In this document: positions 18,576-26,924 of the stretch, in pieces
How positions within the stretch are numbered: position 1 is the stretch's first letter
Layout of the letters: every line of letters starts with the position of its first letter
Assembly: GCF_043235035.1 (NCBI RefSeq)
Contig: NZ_JAZAQF010000034.1
Location: 1-64,000 of the forward strand
Source: CACIAM-69d sp001698445
GTDB taxonomy: Bacteria; Cyanobacteriota; Cyanobacteriia; CACIAM-69d
DNA: 64,000 nt
Direction of reading: 5' to 3'
Made by a program: the position numbers and the translations under genes
Notes under the pieces: model-generated
The model's database searches: none
The model's input: the letters and a program-made list of their open reading frames with translations, nothing else
What the model was told of the DNA's origin: nothing

Positions 18576-18608
18576 ATGAAGTTTCTTGCGGACGAAAATT
18601 TCAATTGA
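18576..18608 (+). pseudogene. DUF5615 (PIN-like) toxin, truncated to ten codons
   Basis: Fifteen bases after the DUF433 stop, an ATG opens the frame MKFLADENFN and then hits TGA. MKFLADENF is the typical N-terminus of DUF5615 PIN-like toxins, whose first acidic residue (Asp in LADEN) is part of the active site. Full proteins are about 110-120 residues, so nearly the whole toxin is missing. The break falls where the opposite-strand DUF2283 gene ends, which suggests a deletion joining the two genes. Confidence 0.7.
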
Positions 18609-18789
18609 GGCGATCGTCACCGGGGCGATAGGACAGGATTTCGATGCCGATGGGTTCTTGGGTGTCGCTATCTTTGAACAAGATGATGTCGTCACCGAGG
18701 TTGGTGGCGATTTGATTCAGGCGGGGCGCTTGCCAAAAGATAGTGAGCAGTTCCGTTTCAGGTTCGTAAAAGACTCTTATTTGAGCCAT
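18601..18789 (-). CDS. DUF2283 family protein
   Basis: 62 residues from the ATG at 18789 (MAQIRVFYEPETELLTIFWQ). An upstream in-frame ATG at 18813 would add eight residues. The pattern of a short strand-rich N-terminus followed by GDDIILFKDSDTQEPIGIEILSYRPGD matches DUF2283, a small family of unknown function often found near toxin-antitoxin genes in cyanobacteria. Its stop codon overlaps the stop codon of the broken toxin on the other strand (18601-18608). It may have lost its last few residues at that junction; I cannot tell. Confidence 0.75.
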   Translation of the reverse strand: MAQIRVFYEPETELLTIFWQAPRLNQIATNLGDDIILFKDSDTQEPIGIEILSYRPGDDRLN

Positions 18790-18926
18790 AGCATCAGGCA
18801 AATTTCGGTGCATGGGAGACGAGTTATAAGGATCGTGATTACTTAATCAGGCTTCCATTTACCCTAGAAGATTACTGACAGAAATTTAGGCAATCTCCTG
18901 CCAGCTTTCTTATTACACTATTCAGG

Positions 18927-19406
18927 CTATTTTTGAGTGCTGGGCACTCCTTGCACATCCGCAATGGGTAAATCAAGGGCAATTGAAATTTGCTGATCAG
19001 TTAAGCCCATCGATCTCAATCGCTTTACAGCTTCTAGCTTCGCTATTTTCTGACCACGCTGGAAATCCTGGGACTCATCTTCTTCACCACAGGCGTGAAC
19101 TGATCCCGCTGTATTGTTATCCCCGATATTAATAATTGAGTTATAAATCATACCTTTCCGCAAGAGAACTGTTTTCAAGTTATTCTTGCTAACTTCCTCT
19201 TGAAAAATGTCTGACAGAATTTTCCACAACTCATATCCAGTATCTTTTGCATAGCCTTCCGTGCAGTTGAGGGCTTGAGCAATTTCGCTATACTTCTGCC
19301 GCTTGAGCACCCCTTCAATCACACCCAATTGCACATCATCTAGGTGTTGTCCGGTGCGATCCAGAATCAAATCATCCAGAAAGCAAAGCACCTTCTGAAT
19401 ATCCAT
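18927..19406 (-). CDS. Chimeric protein: vMAP-type HTH N-terminus plus Rpn/PD-(D/E)XK-like C-terminal tail
   Basis: 159 residues from ATG 19406, preceded by GGAG; a GTG three codons upstream is an alternative. Residues about 1-82 (VLCFLDDLILDRTGQHLDDV, then EGVLKRQKYSEIAQ and KILSDIFQEEVSKNNLKTVL) resemble the winged-HTH domain found at the N-terminus of many cyanobacterial AAA/NB-ARC and vWA-MoxR-associated proteins. Residues about 116-152 (QRGQKIAKLEAVKRLRSMGL and ISIALDLPIADV) resemble the tail of Rpn-type PD-(D/E)XK nucleases. The ATPase of the first family and the nuclease of the second are both absent. It may be a fusion produced by rearrangement, or a small regulator. Confidence 0.55.
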   Translation of the reverse strand: MDIQKVLCFLDDLILDRTGQHLDDVQLGVIEGVLKRQKYSEIAQALNCTEGYAKDTGYELWKILSDIFQEEVSKNNLKTVLLRKGMIYNSIINIGDNNTAGSVHACGEEDESQDFQRGQKIAKLEAVKRLRSMGLTDQQISIALDLPIADVQGVPSTQK

Positions 19407-19588
19407 AAATCTCACTTCTCCATCGCTTCAGCTAAAACCAATCATATCTGACTTTTTTCGTCTCGGCACTTCCAACGCCTTTAAAAAAAGCAAAACACGA
19501 CTTTTTTCGACTTCCTCCGTCTGTGCAATCTCGATGGGCGCTCTCTATTATCATTTCAGTGACATCCCAATCACAAAGCACTAACTCC

Positions 19589-19819
19589 ATGAACAACCTG
19601 CAAGTCGCACTTGATCAGAAGTCTTATCCCTTGATGATGCACCTCAGCATCATTCCGAAGTTGAGTGATCTGGCTGACGAACAGGCAACCTATAACCCAG
19701 TCACCCAAACTTCTAACATTTCTGCCATGAGTAGTTCTTACTGCAAACGTAGTGGATCTACAAACAAGGGGCTTCTTGATCTTGCTCCATTGGATTCTGA
19801 TTCTCAAAAGGATGACTAA
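19589..19819 (+). CDS. Candidate graspetide precursor peptide
   Basis: 76 residues, from ATG 19589 to TAA. I picked this start because the frame upstream of it (to 19523) is unlike protein sequence. It encodes a leader-like half with a helix-prone segment (SYPLMMHLSIIPKLSDLADE, residues about 12-31) and a C-terminal half rich in Ser/Thr/Lys (SAMSSSYCKRSGSTNK). The end is Asp-rich (LLDLAPLDSDSQKDD). Hydroxyl or amine donors upstream of carboxylate acceptors is the layout of omega-ester/omega-amide peptides tied by ATP-grasp ligases. The gene for such a ligase begins 108 bp downstream. The microviridin leader motif PFFARFL and core motif KYPSD are absent. No good ribosome-binding site is visible. 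Confidence 0.6.
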   Translation: MNNLQVALDQKSYPLMMHLSIIPKLSDLADEQATYNPVTQTSNISAMSSSYCKRSGSTNKGLLDLAPLDSDSQKDD

Positions 19820-19850
19820 TTTGTGATTTAGTTCGTCGAATTCTCATCAA

Positions 19851-19899
19851 ACAAAGGCAGCCTGTAGATATCCATCTAAGTAAGATAGGCTGCCTTTGT
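19851..19899 (+). promoter_or_regulatory. 13-bp inverted repeat between precursor and ligase (attenuator or mRNA-stabilising hairpin)
   Basis: ACAAAGGCAGCCT at 19851-19863 pairs perfectly with AGGCTGCCTTTGT at 19887-19899 around a 23-base loop. It is 31 bp after the precursor stop and 28 bp before the ligase start. No T-run follows. In peptide clusters a hairpin in this place often lets the precursor be made in excess over the enzyme; here that role is inferred. Confidence 0.7.
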
Positions 19900-19927
19900 A
19901 AATTATAAATATCAAATTGAAAAGAGA

Positions 19928-20929
19928 ATGATGGATTTTTTAATTGTCACCTCTGAAGAAGACGTTCATGCAGACGCGGTTATTCAAGCTGTAGAAGGCA
20001 ACAGATTAAATCCGATTCGTCTGAATTCCGAGCATTTTATTCAACAAAGTCAATATGCTTACTCTTGGGATCAAACCGGACAGTTATCTCAAAAACATCT
20101 GACTCTTTTGGATTCATTGAGAGAAATTCAAGATCTAGGAGTTATCTGGTGGCGCAAGCCCGGTGATTATCAAGTTTTCCAAAAAGTGCAAGATCCTTGG
20201 GCGATACAGTATTGCCAAGAAGAAACGGAGTCATTGATTTTCTCACTGCCAGGTCTTTTCCCAAAAGCACAGTGGGTTAATAATTACTACAACATCCGAA
20301 TCCCATCCCATCGCATTAACCAGATTCCGGTTGCCAAAGATCTTGGAATTTTGATTCCACCCACGATCGTTACGAACGATTATGAGGCTGCTTGTGACTT
20401 CGTGCGATCTCATCAAGATTGCATTGTTAAGCCCATGCGCTATTCCGGTTTTTTGCATCAAGATCAACAATATGGCTGCTATACCCGCTTGATTGATCTC
20501 GAACTCCTCCAGGGCTTAAAAGATAGCATCCGGCTTGCACCAGTCTTCATTCAAAAGCGGATTCACAAGAAGGCAGAATACCGAGTCACATTGATCGGTG
20601 AAAAGCACTTTGTTTGTCGAATTGGGGCGGAAGCCATCCCAGATCAAGATGTTCAATTGGATTGGCGAGTCACAGAACCAGATAAATTAACTCACTGCCC
20701 TGACGAGCTACCTGATGATTACATCCAAAAACTCTATGGAATGCTGAAAGTCTTTGGACTGAATTTTGGGGCATTTGACATCATTCGGGATGACGATGAT
20801 CAACTCTACTTTATTGAGCTGAATCCCAATGGCCAATGGTATTGGATTGAGCTTTTAACAGGATTGCCGATGGTGCAGGCCATGGTTGAACTGTTGGAGC
20901 AACTGGCCGATCGCTACATCAGCCTCTAG
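19928..20929 (+). CDS. MvdC/MvdD-like ATP-grasp peptide ligase
   Basis: A 333-residue ATP-grasp enzyme of the type that forms side-chain ester or amide bonds in graspetides. The N-terminal domain begins MMDFLIVTSEEDVHADAVIQ and contains VIWWRKPGD (residues 72-80), corresponding to the W-R-R/K-P motif of microviridin ligases. The ATP-grasp part has IVKPM with Lys168 and FIQKRIHKKAEYRVTLIG (207-224). The metal-binding end is GAFDIIRDDDDQLYFIELNP, with Asp284, Glu297 and Asn299. Two adjacent ATGs (19928, 19931) are possible starts. No protease, acetyltransferase or transporter gene is adjacent, so the locus is minimal. Confidence 0.88.
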   Translation: MMDFLIVTSEEDVHADAVIQAVEGNRLNPIRLNSEHFIQQSQYAYSWDQTGQLSQKHLTLLDSLREIQDLGVIWWRKPGDYQVFQKVQDPWAIQYCQEETESLIFSLPGLFPKAQWVNNYYNIRIPSHRINQIPVAKDLGILIPPTIVTNDYEAACDFVRSHQDCIVKPMRYSGFLHQDQQYGCYTRLIDLELLQGLKDSIRLAPVFIQKRIHKKAEYRVTLIGEKHFVCRIGAEAIPDQDVQLDWRVTEPDKLTHCPDELPDDYIQKLYGMLKVFGLNFGAFDIIRDDDDQLYFIELNPNGQWYWIELLTGLPMVQAMVELLEQLADRYISL

Positions 20930-20980
20930 CCAACCCTCAGCAAAGCGCAATCTCCAGCCGATTGCCCTAAAAATATTGAG

Positions 20981-21017
20981 CCTTGGGACAACCATGGCGG
21001 TAACCATCATCCCAAGG
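20981..21017 (+). terminator. Hairpin after the ATP-grasp gene
   Basis: CCTTGGGA at 20981-20988 pairs with TCCCAAGG at 21010-21017, 52 bp after the ligase stop. No T-run, so it is a weak terminator candidate. Confidence 0.4.
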
Positions 21018-21059
21018 CCAACAGCAAGCAGCCGCTAGAATCACTCGATCGAGCCGTGA

Positions 21060-21434
21060 CTATTCGGAATATTCGTAAGTGCCGCCATCACAGACAGAAA
21101 CGCTGGATTGGATCAAAGCTCCCCGACCCACACCATTCCCGGGGCCGAGAACGCCTTTGAAATCGTAGAGACAATCCTCGCGGCCGTCATCGATCGTGAT
21201 CTCAATGGACTCGCCCGGGTTGAGCACATCAACGCCCAAAATGTCCTCTTCCCAACTACTGCTGCTGGGGGGAGATGCATAGAATTCTTCGAGCACCCGA
21301 CTGGTGGAATTAATCAGGGTGAAGGTCACCGAATCGTATTCAGCAGCAGCGGGTTGTGCGCCCAGGGCCGAACCTACGAGGGCCACAGCGAACCCTGCCA
21401 AGGAGGAGTGCCAAAAAAAGCGATTTTTCGCCAT
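21060..21434 (-). CDS. Small secreted protein with signal peptide, unknown function
   Basis: 124 residues. The N-terminus MAKNRFFWHSSLAGFAVALV followed by GSALGAQPAAAE is a clear Sec signal peptide, with likely cleavage after AAA near residue 31. The mature part is acidic (VTFTLINSTSRVLEEFYASP, then EDILGVDVLNPGESIEITID), contains two cysteines (DCLYDFKG and VSVCDGG) that could form a disulfide, and ends TYEYSE. Small periplasmic proteins beginning with a stretch like VTFTLINxTSRxLxEFYASP occur widely in cyanobacteria, but I know no established function. It is convergent with the ATP-grasp gene; a role in that pathway is not indicated. Confidence 0.8.
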   Translation of the reverse strand: MAKNRFFWHSSLAGFAVALVGSALGAQPAAAEYDSVTFTLINSTSRVLEEFYASPPSSSSWEEDILGVDVLNPGESIEITIDDGREDCLYDFKGVLGPGNGVGRGALIQSSVSVCDGGTYEYSE

Positions 21435-21650
21435 AAAACGTCTGAAGAAGAAGTGGATTGCAGTTCAAGGGATTGCTGGGCCCCGTGATGGTGGCGGCAA
21501 CCCTATCCATTGCGTCCATTAAGGTAGCCTACTGATCGGGAAGAATCACAGGGGGATCAACAGGTTTCCAAGGCTGGGGCGATCGCCCGTTAACGCTCGT
21601 AAACCCCATTAACCAGCCAATCGGAGAGGTCAGTGGGGTTTAGGAACGGG

Positions 21651-21690
21651 TTGCGCCAGATTGCGCCAGATTGCGCCAGATTACGCGATA
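21651..21690. repeat. 10-bp tandem repeat
   Basis: ttgcgccaga occurs three times in a row, from about 21651, followed by a degenerate fourth unit ttacgcgata. It ends about 30 bp from the cyclase stop codon. Confidence 0.8.
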
Positions 21691-21720
21691 TTTTGCGAGA
21701 CTGCGCGAGCGTTTCCGGAT

Positions 21721-24537
21721 TTACTTGCTGGTCATGGTGAATGCACCATCCCACTCGGACTCGGGGGGATTGGTCAAGTAATGCTGACAGCGTTGGAGTT
21801 GCAGTTGGGCGGCTTTCTCGTCCTTGTTAATTTCCAACACCATGCCGAATTCGGCCATGGCCCGGGCAAACTGCCGATCGAGATAGAGCCGCCGGCCGCG
21901 GCCGTAGTGATCCAGGATATCCAGCTTGGCTTGGGGCACTTCGCGAGCCAGGGGCCCTTCTTTGATGGCGATGATTTCGTACACCGAGACGGGCTTGTTC
22001 TTGCCCTTCACTTTGATGTAGTCCAGTTCGCGGGCCCAGAGTCGATCGGGGTTGCACTTGCGATAGGTGTTTTCGCTAATCAAGATGTCGCAGCCATACT
22101 GCTTGGTGGCCCCTTCCAGGCGAGACCCCAGGTTCACACCGTCCCCGATCGCGGTGAACTCCATCCGCCGACTGGAACCAATGTTGCCGCTAATCACTTC
22201 ATCGGAATGCAAACCAATCCCGATGCTGATTTCCTTCTTGCCCTGTTCACGACGCTTCAGGTTGAACTCCACCAACCGATGGCGCATATCCACCGCCGTT
22301 TGCACCGCCATCCAAGCATGGTCATCGAGGGGCAACGGTGAGCCAAACACGGCCATGATTGCGTCCCCGATGTATTTATCGAGGGTTCCCTTGTGTTGGA
22401 ACACCGCATCCACCATGGACTCGAAATATTCGTTGAGCATGGCCACCACCTCTTCGGCGGTCATGCTTTCGGTGATGGTGGTGTAGCTGCGGATGTCGGA
22501 GAACAGCACCGATACATCCTTGCGATCGCCCCCCATCTTGGTTTCGCCACTGGCCAGGAGCTGTTCCGCCAACTCTTGGGTCATGTAGCGATACATGGTG
22601 CTCTTCAGGCGTTTTTCATCGCTGATGTCTTCCATCACGATCAAGGCCCCGCGCACCTGGGTAGGATCGGCCGCATCGGCGATCGTGTTCAGGGACAGGT
22701 TAACGCTATGTTCCTCCTGCTTGGCTTCCGGTTCCGGCTCTGGAACGATCATCGTCGGCTCGTCCCACAGGTCGTCATCAAGGCCGGGGGGCTTGGGAAC
22801 AGGAGTCGGGGCCGGGGCCGGCGGCGGCGCTTCGATCAGGGTCGAAGGCATTAAGGTTTGGTCGGGGTAATATTGCCGACGGGCTTTTTCCTCGCTGGCG
22901 GAGAGGGCCGCTTGCACCCACTGGTTAAACTTGTCGCCCCCTTCCCGATCAGCCTTGGCCTTCAGGCGCACCACATCCGTGACCGAAAGCCCTTCCAGTT
23001 CGTCATCGGACTCCAGACCCAGCAGCTTTTTGGCGCTGTCGTTGGCGGCCAGGATTTTGCCGTTTTTGTCGGTGGAAATTACCCCATCGGAGAGCGATCG
23101 CAGAATGTCCTTCTGCATTTGCTCCTGCTGTTTGATTTCCGCAAACAATTTGGCATTTTGCAGCGCCACCCCCGCTTGGATGTTGAAGGCTTCCATGAAT
23201 TCTTGGTCGCTGCTGTCAAAGCTGGCTTTCCAGCATTCAGGGGCAGCGGGCCAATCGGTGGGATCGTAGGCGGGAAATTCACCCTGGCGCTTTTTGTTGA
23301 TGAGCTGGGTCACGCCGATCAGGTGCCGATCGGCATTGAACACCGGCATACACAACATGCTGCAAGTGCGGTAGCCGCTGCGCTGATCGGTTTGTTTGGA
23401 GGTTTCGGAATCGGGGCGATCGTACAGGTCAAAGTCAATTCGCAGGGGCTGACCAGACTGGGCCACTTGGGCGGCGAAGGCCGTGCTGGCCGCATCAATC
23501 CGAATTTCCGTGGGCCGACCGTTGATCGGAATTTTGGTCCAAAGCTGATTTTTATTTTCGTCGTAGAGCCAAAGGGTGCTGCGATCGGCCTGCATCAGTT
23601 CCTTGGCCTGATCCATCACATTGGCCAGGGTTTCTTCCAAGTCCAAGCTGCTCTTGCTCAGGCCTTCCGTAGCCTTCATCAGCGCATTGGCCGCCCGCTG
23701 ACGTTTGATGGCCGCGTAGAACGCCCGCGACGATTCCAAAATCAGACGGATGGAGGGAGCAAACTCCCGAAACACCTGTTCATCATGGCTGGTGAAGCCT
23801 TCGAGATCGATTTTGTCCGCCAGTCCCGTGCTCGGATCCACGCCGGGCTTGAGTTTGTTGATCAGTTGCACCACAGCCACGAGTTCTTCAAACTCGTTGA
23901 GCAGGGGCATTACCAGCATGGTGTAGGTGCGGTAATGGTTTTGCTGATCAAACTTTTTGGCGGCGGCCGATCGGGGATCGTTGTAGAAGTCGTAGGGAAT
24001 GTTGATGACTTTGCGGGAGGTGGCCACTTCTCCGGCAATCCCGACGGTGGAAGGAATCCGAATTTCGGGCGCGCCCTTGGCCACCTTCGACCACAGTTCC
24101 CCCCGCTCTTCGTCTAACAGGTAGATGGTGGTGCGATCGGCGTTGAGCAGCTCCCCAGTTTTCAGGCTGATCGATTCGAGCATTTCCTCCAGAACCGTTT
24201 CAAACCCCCCTTGGTTGTCGTTGAGCACGTCCAACATGGAGAGGGTTTGGTTCACGACCCGGAGCTTGTCCTCCACGTCGGTAACCACCTGTTTAAAGGT
24301 GTCGCGCTTCAGGGGTGCGAGGAACGCCTTAAACCCGCCTTGGCGCGAGACCACTAACCCACCGCCGCCGCTGCTGGAGGGGCGCGGATTGGCTGGGGGC
24401 CGGCTGGCCTCGTGGGTGGCAGCGGTGTTATCCGTCACAACCTCGGTAGCGCGGGAGTCCGTGGCGACGACATCCACGACGGTGGCTTCGAGAATGGTGG
24501 CTTGGGCGATCGGTTGCTTAGGCGACGAGGGGGCCAT
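21721..24537 (-). CDS. GAF-GAF-PAS class III adenylate/guanylate cyclase (CyaB1/CyaB2-like)
   Basis: A 938-residue signalling enzyme predicted to make cAMP. Two GAF domains lie at about 118-265 and 298-455. GAF1 carries the NKFDE cyclic-nucleotide signature (Asn227-Lys228, Phe248, Asp252-Glu253). In GAF2 the last pair reads Asp-Gln (NK at 414-415, SSDQE). A PAS-like region (about 478-640) is interrupted by a Pro-rich insert at 570-605. The cyclase domain spans about 674-850. Metal-binding Asp681 (VLFSDIRSY) and Asp725 (YIGDAIMAV), purine-contacting Lys721, and Asn802/Arg806 (GDGVNLGSRLEG) are present. The domain order is that of Anabaena CyaB1/CyaB2. No transmembrane segment is visible. Confidence 0.93.
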   Translation of the reverse strand: MAPSSPKQPIAQATILEATVVDVVATDSRATEVVTDNTAATHEASRPPANPRPSSSGGGGLVVSRQGGFKAFLAPLKRDTFKQVVTDVEDKLRVVNQTLSMLDVLNDNQGGFETVLEEMLESISLKTGELLNADRTTIYLLDEERGELWSKVAKGAPEIRIPSTVGIAGEVATSRKVINIPYDFYNDPRSAAAKKFDQQNHYRTYTMLVMPLLNEFEELVAVVQLINKLKPGVDPSTGLADKIDLEGFTSHDEQVFREFAPSIRLILESSRAFYAAIKRQRAANALMKATEGLSKSSLDLEETLANVMDQAKELMQADRSTLWLYDENKNQLWTKIPINGRPTEIRIDAASTAFAAQVAQSGQPLRIDFDLYDRPDSETSKQTDQRSGYRTCSMLCMPVFNADRHLIGVTQLINKKRQGEFPAYDPTDWPAAPECWKASFDSSDQEFMEAFNIQAGVALQNAKLFAEIKQQEQMQKDILRSLSDGVISTDKNGKILAANDSAKKLLGLESDDELEGLSVTDVVRLKAKADREGGDKFNQWVQAALSASEEKARRQYYPDQTLMPSTLIEAPPPAPAPTPVPKPPGLDDDLWDEPTMIVPEPEPEAKQEEHSVNLSLNTIADAADPTQVRGALIVMEDISDEKRLKSTMYRYMTQELAEQLLASGETKMGGDRKDVSVLFSDIRSYTTITESMTAEEVVAMLNEYFESMVDAVFQHKGTLDKYIGDAIMAVFGSPLPLDDHAWMAVQTAVDMRHRLVEFNLKRREQGKKEISIGIGLHSDEVISGNIGSSRRMEFTAIGDGVNLGSRLEGATKQYGCDILISENTYRKCNPDRLWARELDYIKVKGKNKPVSVYEIIAIKEGPLAREVPQAKLDILDHYGRGRRLYLDRQFARAMAEFGMVLEINKDEKAAQLQLQRCQHYLTNPPESEWDGAFTMTSK

Positions 24538-25085
24538 AGATGCTCGGGAGATTATCGCTGCGGGTCAAGGTGCGATCGAAGCAGAATCAGCAGAGAAGTA
24601 ACTTGAATGGGGTGCAAATAGGGTGCGCGGAGAAATGGGTCAGCGGTGGGTGGAGATTATGGGTGCGAAGAAACCTCAAACAATCACGGAACTGAAACAA
24701 CTGGCGGGAGCGGCTGATGATCGATCGCCCTACTGGATGAGTCACCAGTGATTAACCGGTCAGCAATTGGTTTTTAAGACCATTGCCCGAACCTGAGAAT
24801 TGGCGTGGATCGTGGCGTTTCTGAGTCCACGGATCTAGGGCGATCGCTTCAAGGATGAAATCCGAAGCATTGTTTTTACGCCCTAGTGTAGTCTGTTTAT
24901 TCTATTTTCCTCAGGGGGCAACTTCGGTGGCTTAGGCCCGGGGCCATGAATGAAGCCGTGGTTGTTGGAGTCCGAGAGGCGATCAAACAAAATGGGCGAT
25001 CCAGCACTGAAAAGCCATTTTGGGATGACGAGTTGATCGCTACTCTGACCATAGAGGGATTCAGAAGTCGAGATTGTCGTTGATT
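24538..25085. other. Spacer upstream of the cyclase, no firm gene
   Basis: About 550 bp between recN and the cyclase. A 45-codon frame at 24946-25083 on the plus strand is open, but nothing in it is recognisable. The stretch 24860-24915 is AT-rich. Confidence 0.4.
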
Positions 25086-26924
25086 TTACGACGTTTTTCG
25101 AGGGAGGCGGCGCGGGGCCCGTGGGGGACGATCGCCCTGTCGTAACCGGGCGGCTCGATCGAGCAGGGAATCGGCAAAGGCATTGGCCGCCGCCAGGGTT
25201 TCCGTGGAACCTGCTGGGCCGTCGAGGCCCCCGGCCAATTGGGCCAGCTCCAACCGGCGATGTTCTGATCCCAAAGCACTGAGGCGCACCACGGTTCGGA
25301 TTCCCTCTGCGTCGTCTTGGTCAGTGATCGATTCGGCCAGCGGGGCGCTAATCGTCACCTTGGCCACACGGAAGTGGTGATCGGCCATGGCCGCCACGAT
25401 CGGCTGGTGTGTCACGCACAGAACCTGATGATCTTGGCTGAGGTGATGGAGCTTTTGGGCGATCGCCTGGGCCACTCGCCCGGAAACCCCCGCATCAATT
25501 TCATCAAAAATCGCCGTTTGTACCTGGCTCACCTGGGAAAAACAAGCTTCAAACGCCAGCAAAAAGCGGCTCATTTCCCCACCGGAAGCCGTTTCGCTCA
25601 AGGGTTGCAAGGGTTCTCCGGGGTTAGGGCTGAAGGTGTAGGTAATTCGATCGAACCCGGCCGACGAAGGGGGAACCCGCCCAAACTCCACAGCAAACTG
25701 CACCCGCTCCATGGCCAGGGGAACCAATTCCGCCACCAGTTGCGTTTCCAGATCCCGCGCGGCCCGGCGACGCAGTTGATGCAGGCGATCGCACTCGGCT
25801 TCGAGGGCTTGATAGGCCGCTTGGTATTGGTGCTCCAAGGCCTCCAGGGATTGCCCCCCGTCCGTCAACTCCCCCACCCACTGCTCCAGCTCATCGCGCC
25901 GCGCAATCAGAGCACCCAGGTCGAGGTTATATTTCCGGCAGAGGGCCTTGAGTTGCATGATTCGCCCCTCCACCCACTCCAGCCGATCGGGATCGCTTTC
26001 CAGGCTGGCTCCGTAGGCGTTGATTTGCAGCCCCGCCTCCGTGACTTGGGTGAGGGCGCTGGTCACCATCTCCAAAATGGCTTCTACCTGTCGATCGAAC
26101 CGGGCCGATCGCTCCAATAGGGCTTCCGCCTTGCCCAACAGTTCCGCACAGGAAGCCGCATCGTCGGCCCCGGCATAGAGCAACTCATAGGCCTGGTAGC
26201 TCTGTTGTTGCAAATCCACCACATGGGTCAGGCGATCGCGCTCTTGCTCCAGATCAGCCAGTTCCTGCGCTTCCGTGAGGGCCGCCGCCGTCAGTTCCTG
26301 CAACTGGAATTGATAGAGATCGAGTTGTTGTTGTCGCTGGGCTTCCTGCTGTCGGCGGCTGCTCAGTTGCAACCACAGTTCCTGGGCCCGGTCATAGGCC
26401 TTGGCCACGGCCGATCGCTGCTTCAAAGTCGGTGCGCCGCCAAACTCATCCAGCCAATCCCGCTGGGATTCTGCTTGCAGCAATTGCACCGTTTGCCCCT
26501 GGGCGGCAATGGTCACCAACCGATCGCGCAGGATAGCCATGCGGGTTTTGGGGATGGGTTGCCCGTTGCAGCGAAACCGGCTGCGCACCGTGCTGCGGCC
26601 GCCTTTGCCCCCATCGCCATTGCCGGGACTGCTGACAATTTCCACACTGCAAACCAGCCGATCGCCCGTCATGGCCCATTGCCTCGCTTCCAGCCAGGCC
26701 CGCAGCGATTGATCAATGGCAAAGGTCGCCTCAATTTCTGCCCGATCGCAGCCTGTGCGGATCGCTCGGGCCGTGATGCGCCCGCCCAACACCGCCTCGA
26801 TCGCATCGAGAATAATCGACTTGCCCGCGCCCGTTTCTCCCGTCAGCACATTCAGCCCGGGCCCAAGGGTCACTTCCAGCGCATCCACCAGCGCAAAGTT
26901 TTCAATCCGCAATGACAGCAGCAT
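25086..26924 (-). CDS. recN: DNA repair protein RecN
   Basis: An SMC-like ATPase used in double-strand break repair. 612 residues, slightly longer than the 550-580 usual. The N-terminus MLLSLRIENFALVDALEVTL carries Walker A GETGAGKS and ILDAIEAVLGGR. A long central coiled coil (about 165-390) is rich in Gln/Leu/Glu. The C-terminal half has the signature SGGEMSRFLLAFE, Walker B AIFDEIDAGVSGRVAQAI and the LCVTHQP switch. The extra length is a basic tail, DRPPRAPRRLPRK, and a short Gly/Asn insert near residue 105. No recognisable SOS box was sought upstream. Confidence 0.95.
   Translation of the reverse strand: MLLSLRIENFALVDALEVTLGPGLNVLTGETGAGKSIILDAIEAVLGGRITARAIRTGCDRAEIEATFAIDQSLRAWLEARQWAMTGDRLVCSVEIVSSPGNGDGGKGGRSTVRSRFRCNGQPIPKTRMAILRDRLVTIAAQGQTVQLLQAESQRDWLDEFGGAPTLKQRSAVAKAYDRAQELWLQLSSRRQQEAQRQQQLDLYQFQLQELTAAALTEAQELADLEQERDRLTHVVDLQQQSYQAYELLYAGADDAASCAELLGKAEALLERSARFDRQVEAILEMVTSALTQVTEAGLQINAYGASLESDPDRLEWVEGRIMQLKALCRKYNLDLGALIARRDELEQWVGELTDGGQSLEALEHQYQAAYQALEAECDRLHQLRRRAARDLETQLVAELVPLAMERVQFAVEFGRVPPSSAGFDRITYTFSPNPGEPLQPLSETASGGEMSRFLLAFEACFSQVSQVQTAIFDEIDAGVSGRVAQAIAQKLHHLSQDHQVLCVTHQPIVAAMADHHFRVAKVTISAPLAESITDQDDAEGIRTVVRLSALGSEHRRLELAQLAGGLDGPAGSTETLAAANAFADSLLDRAARLRQGDRPPRAPRRLPRKTS

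Noticed and set aside
22858..24117. 419-codon open frame opposite the cyclase
   Set aside because: Antisense of conserved GAF domains; high G+C opens such frames by chance.
24946..25083. 45-codon frame upstream of the cyclase
   Set aside because: Open, but too short and without recognisable features; kept as spacer.
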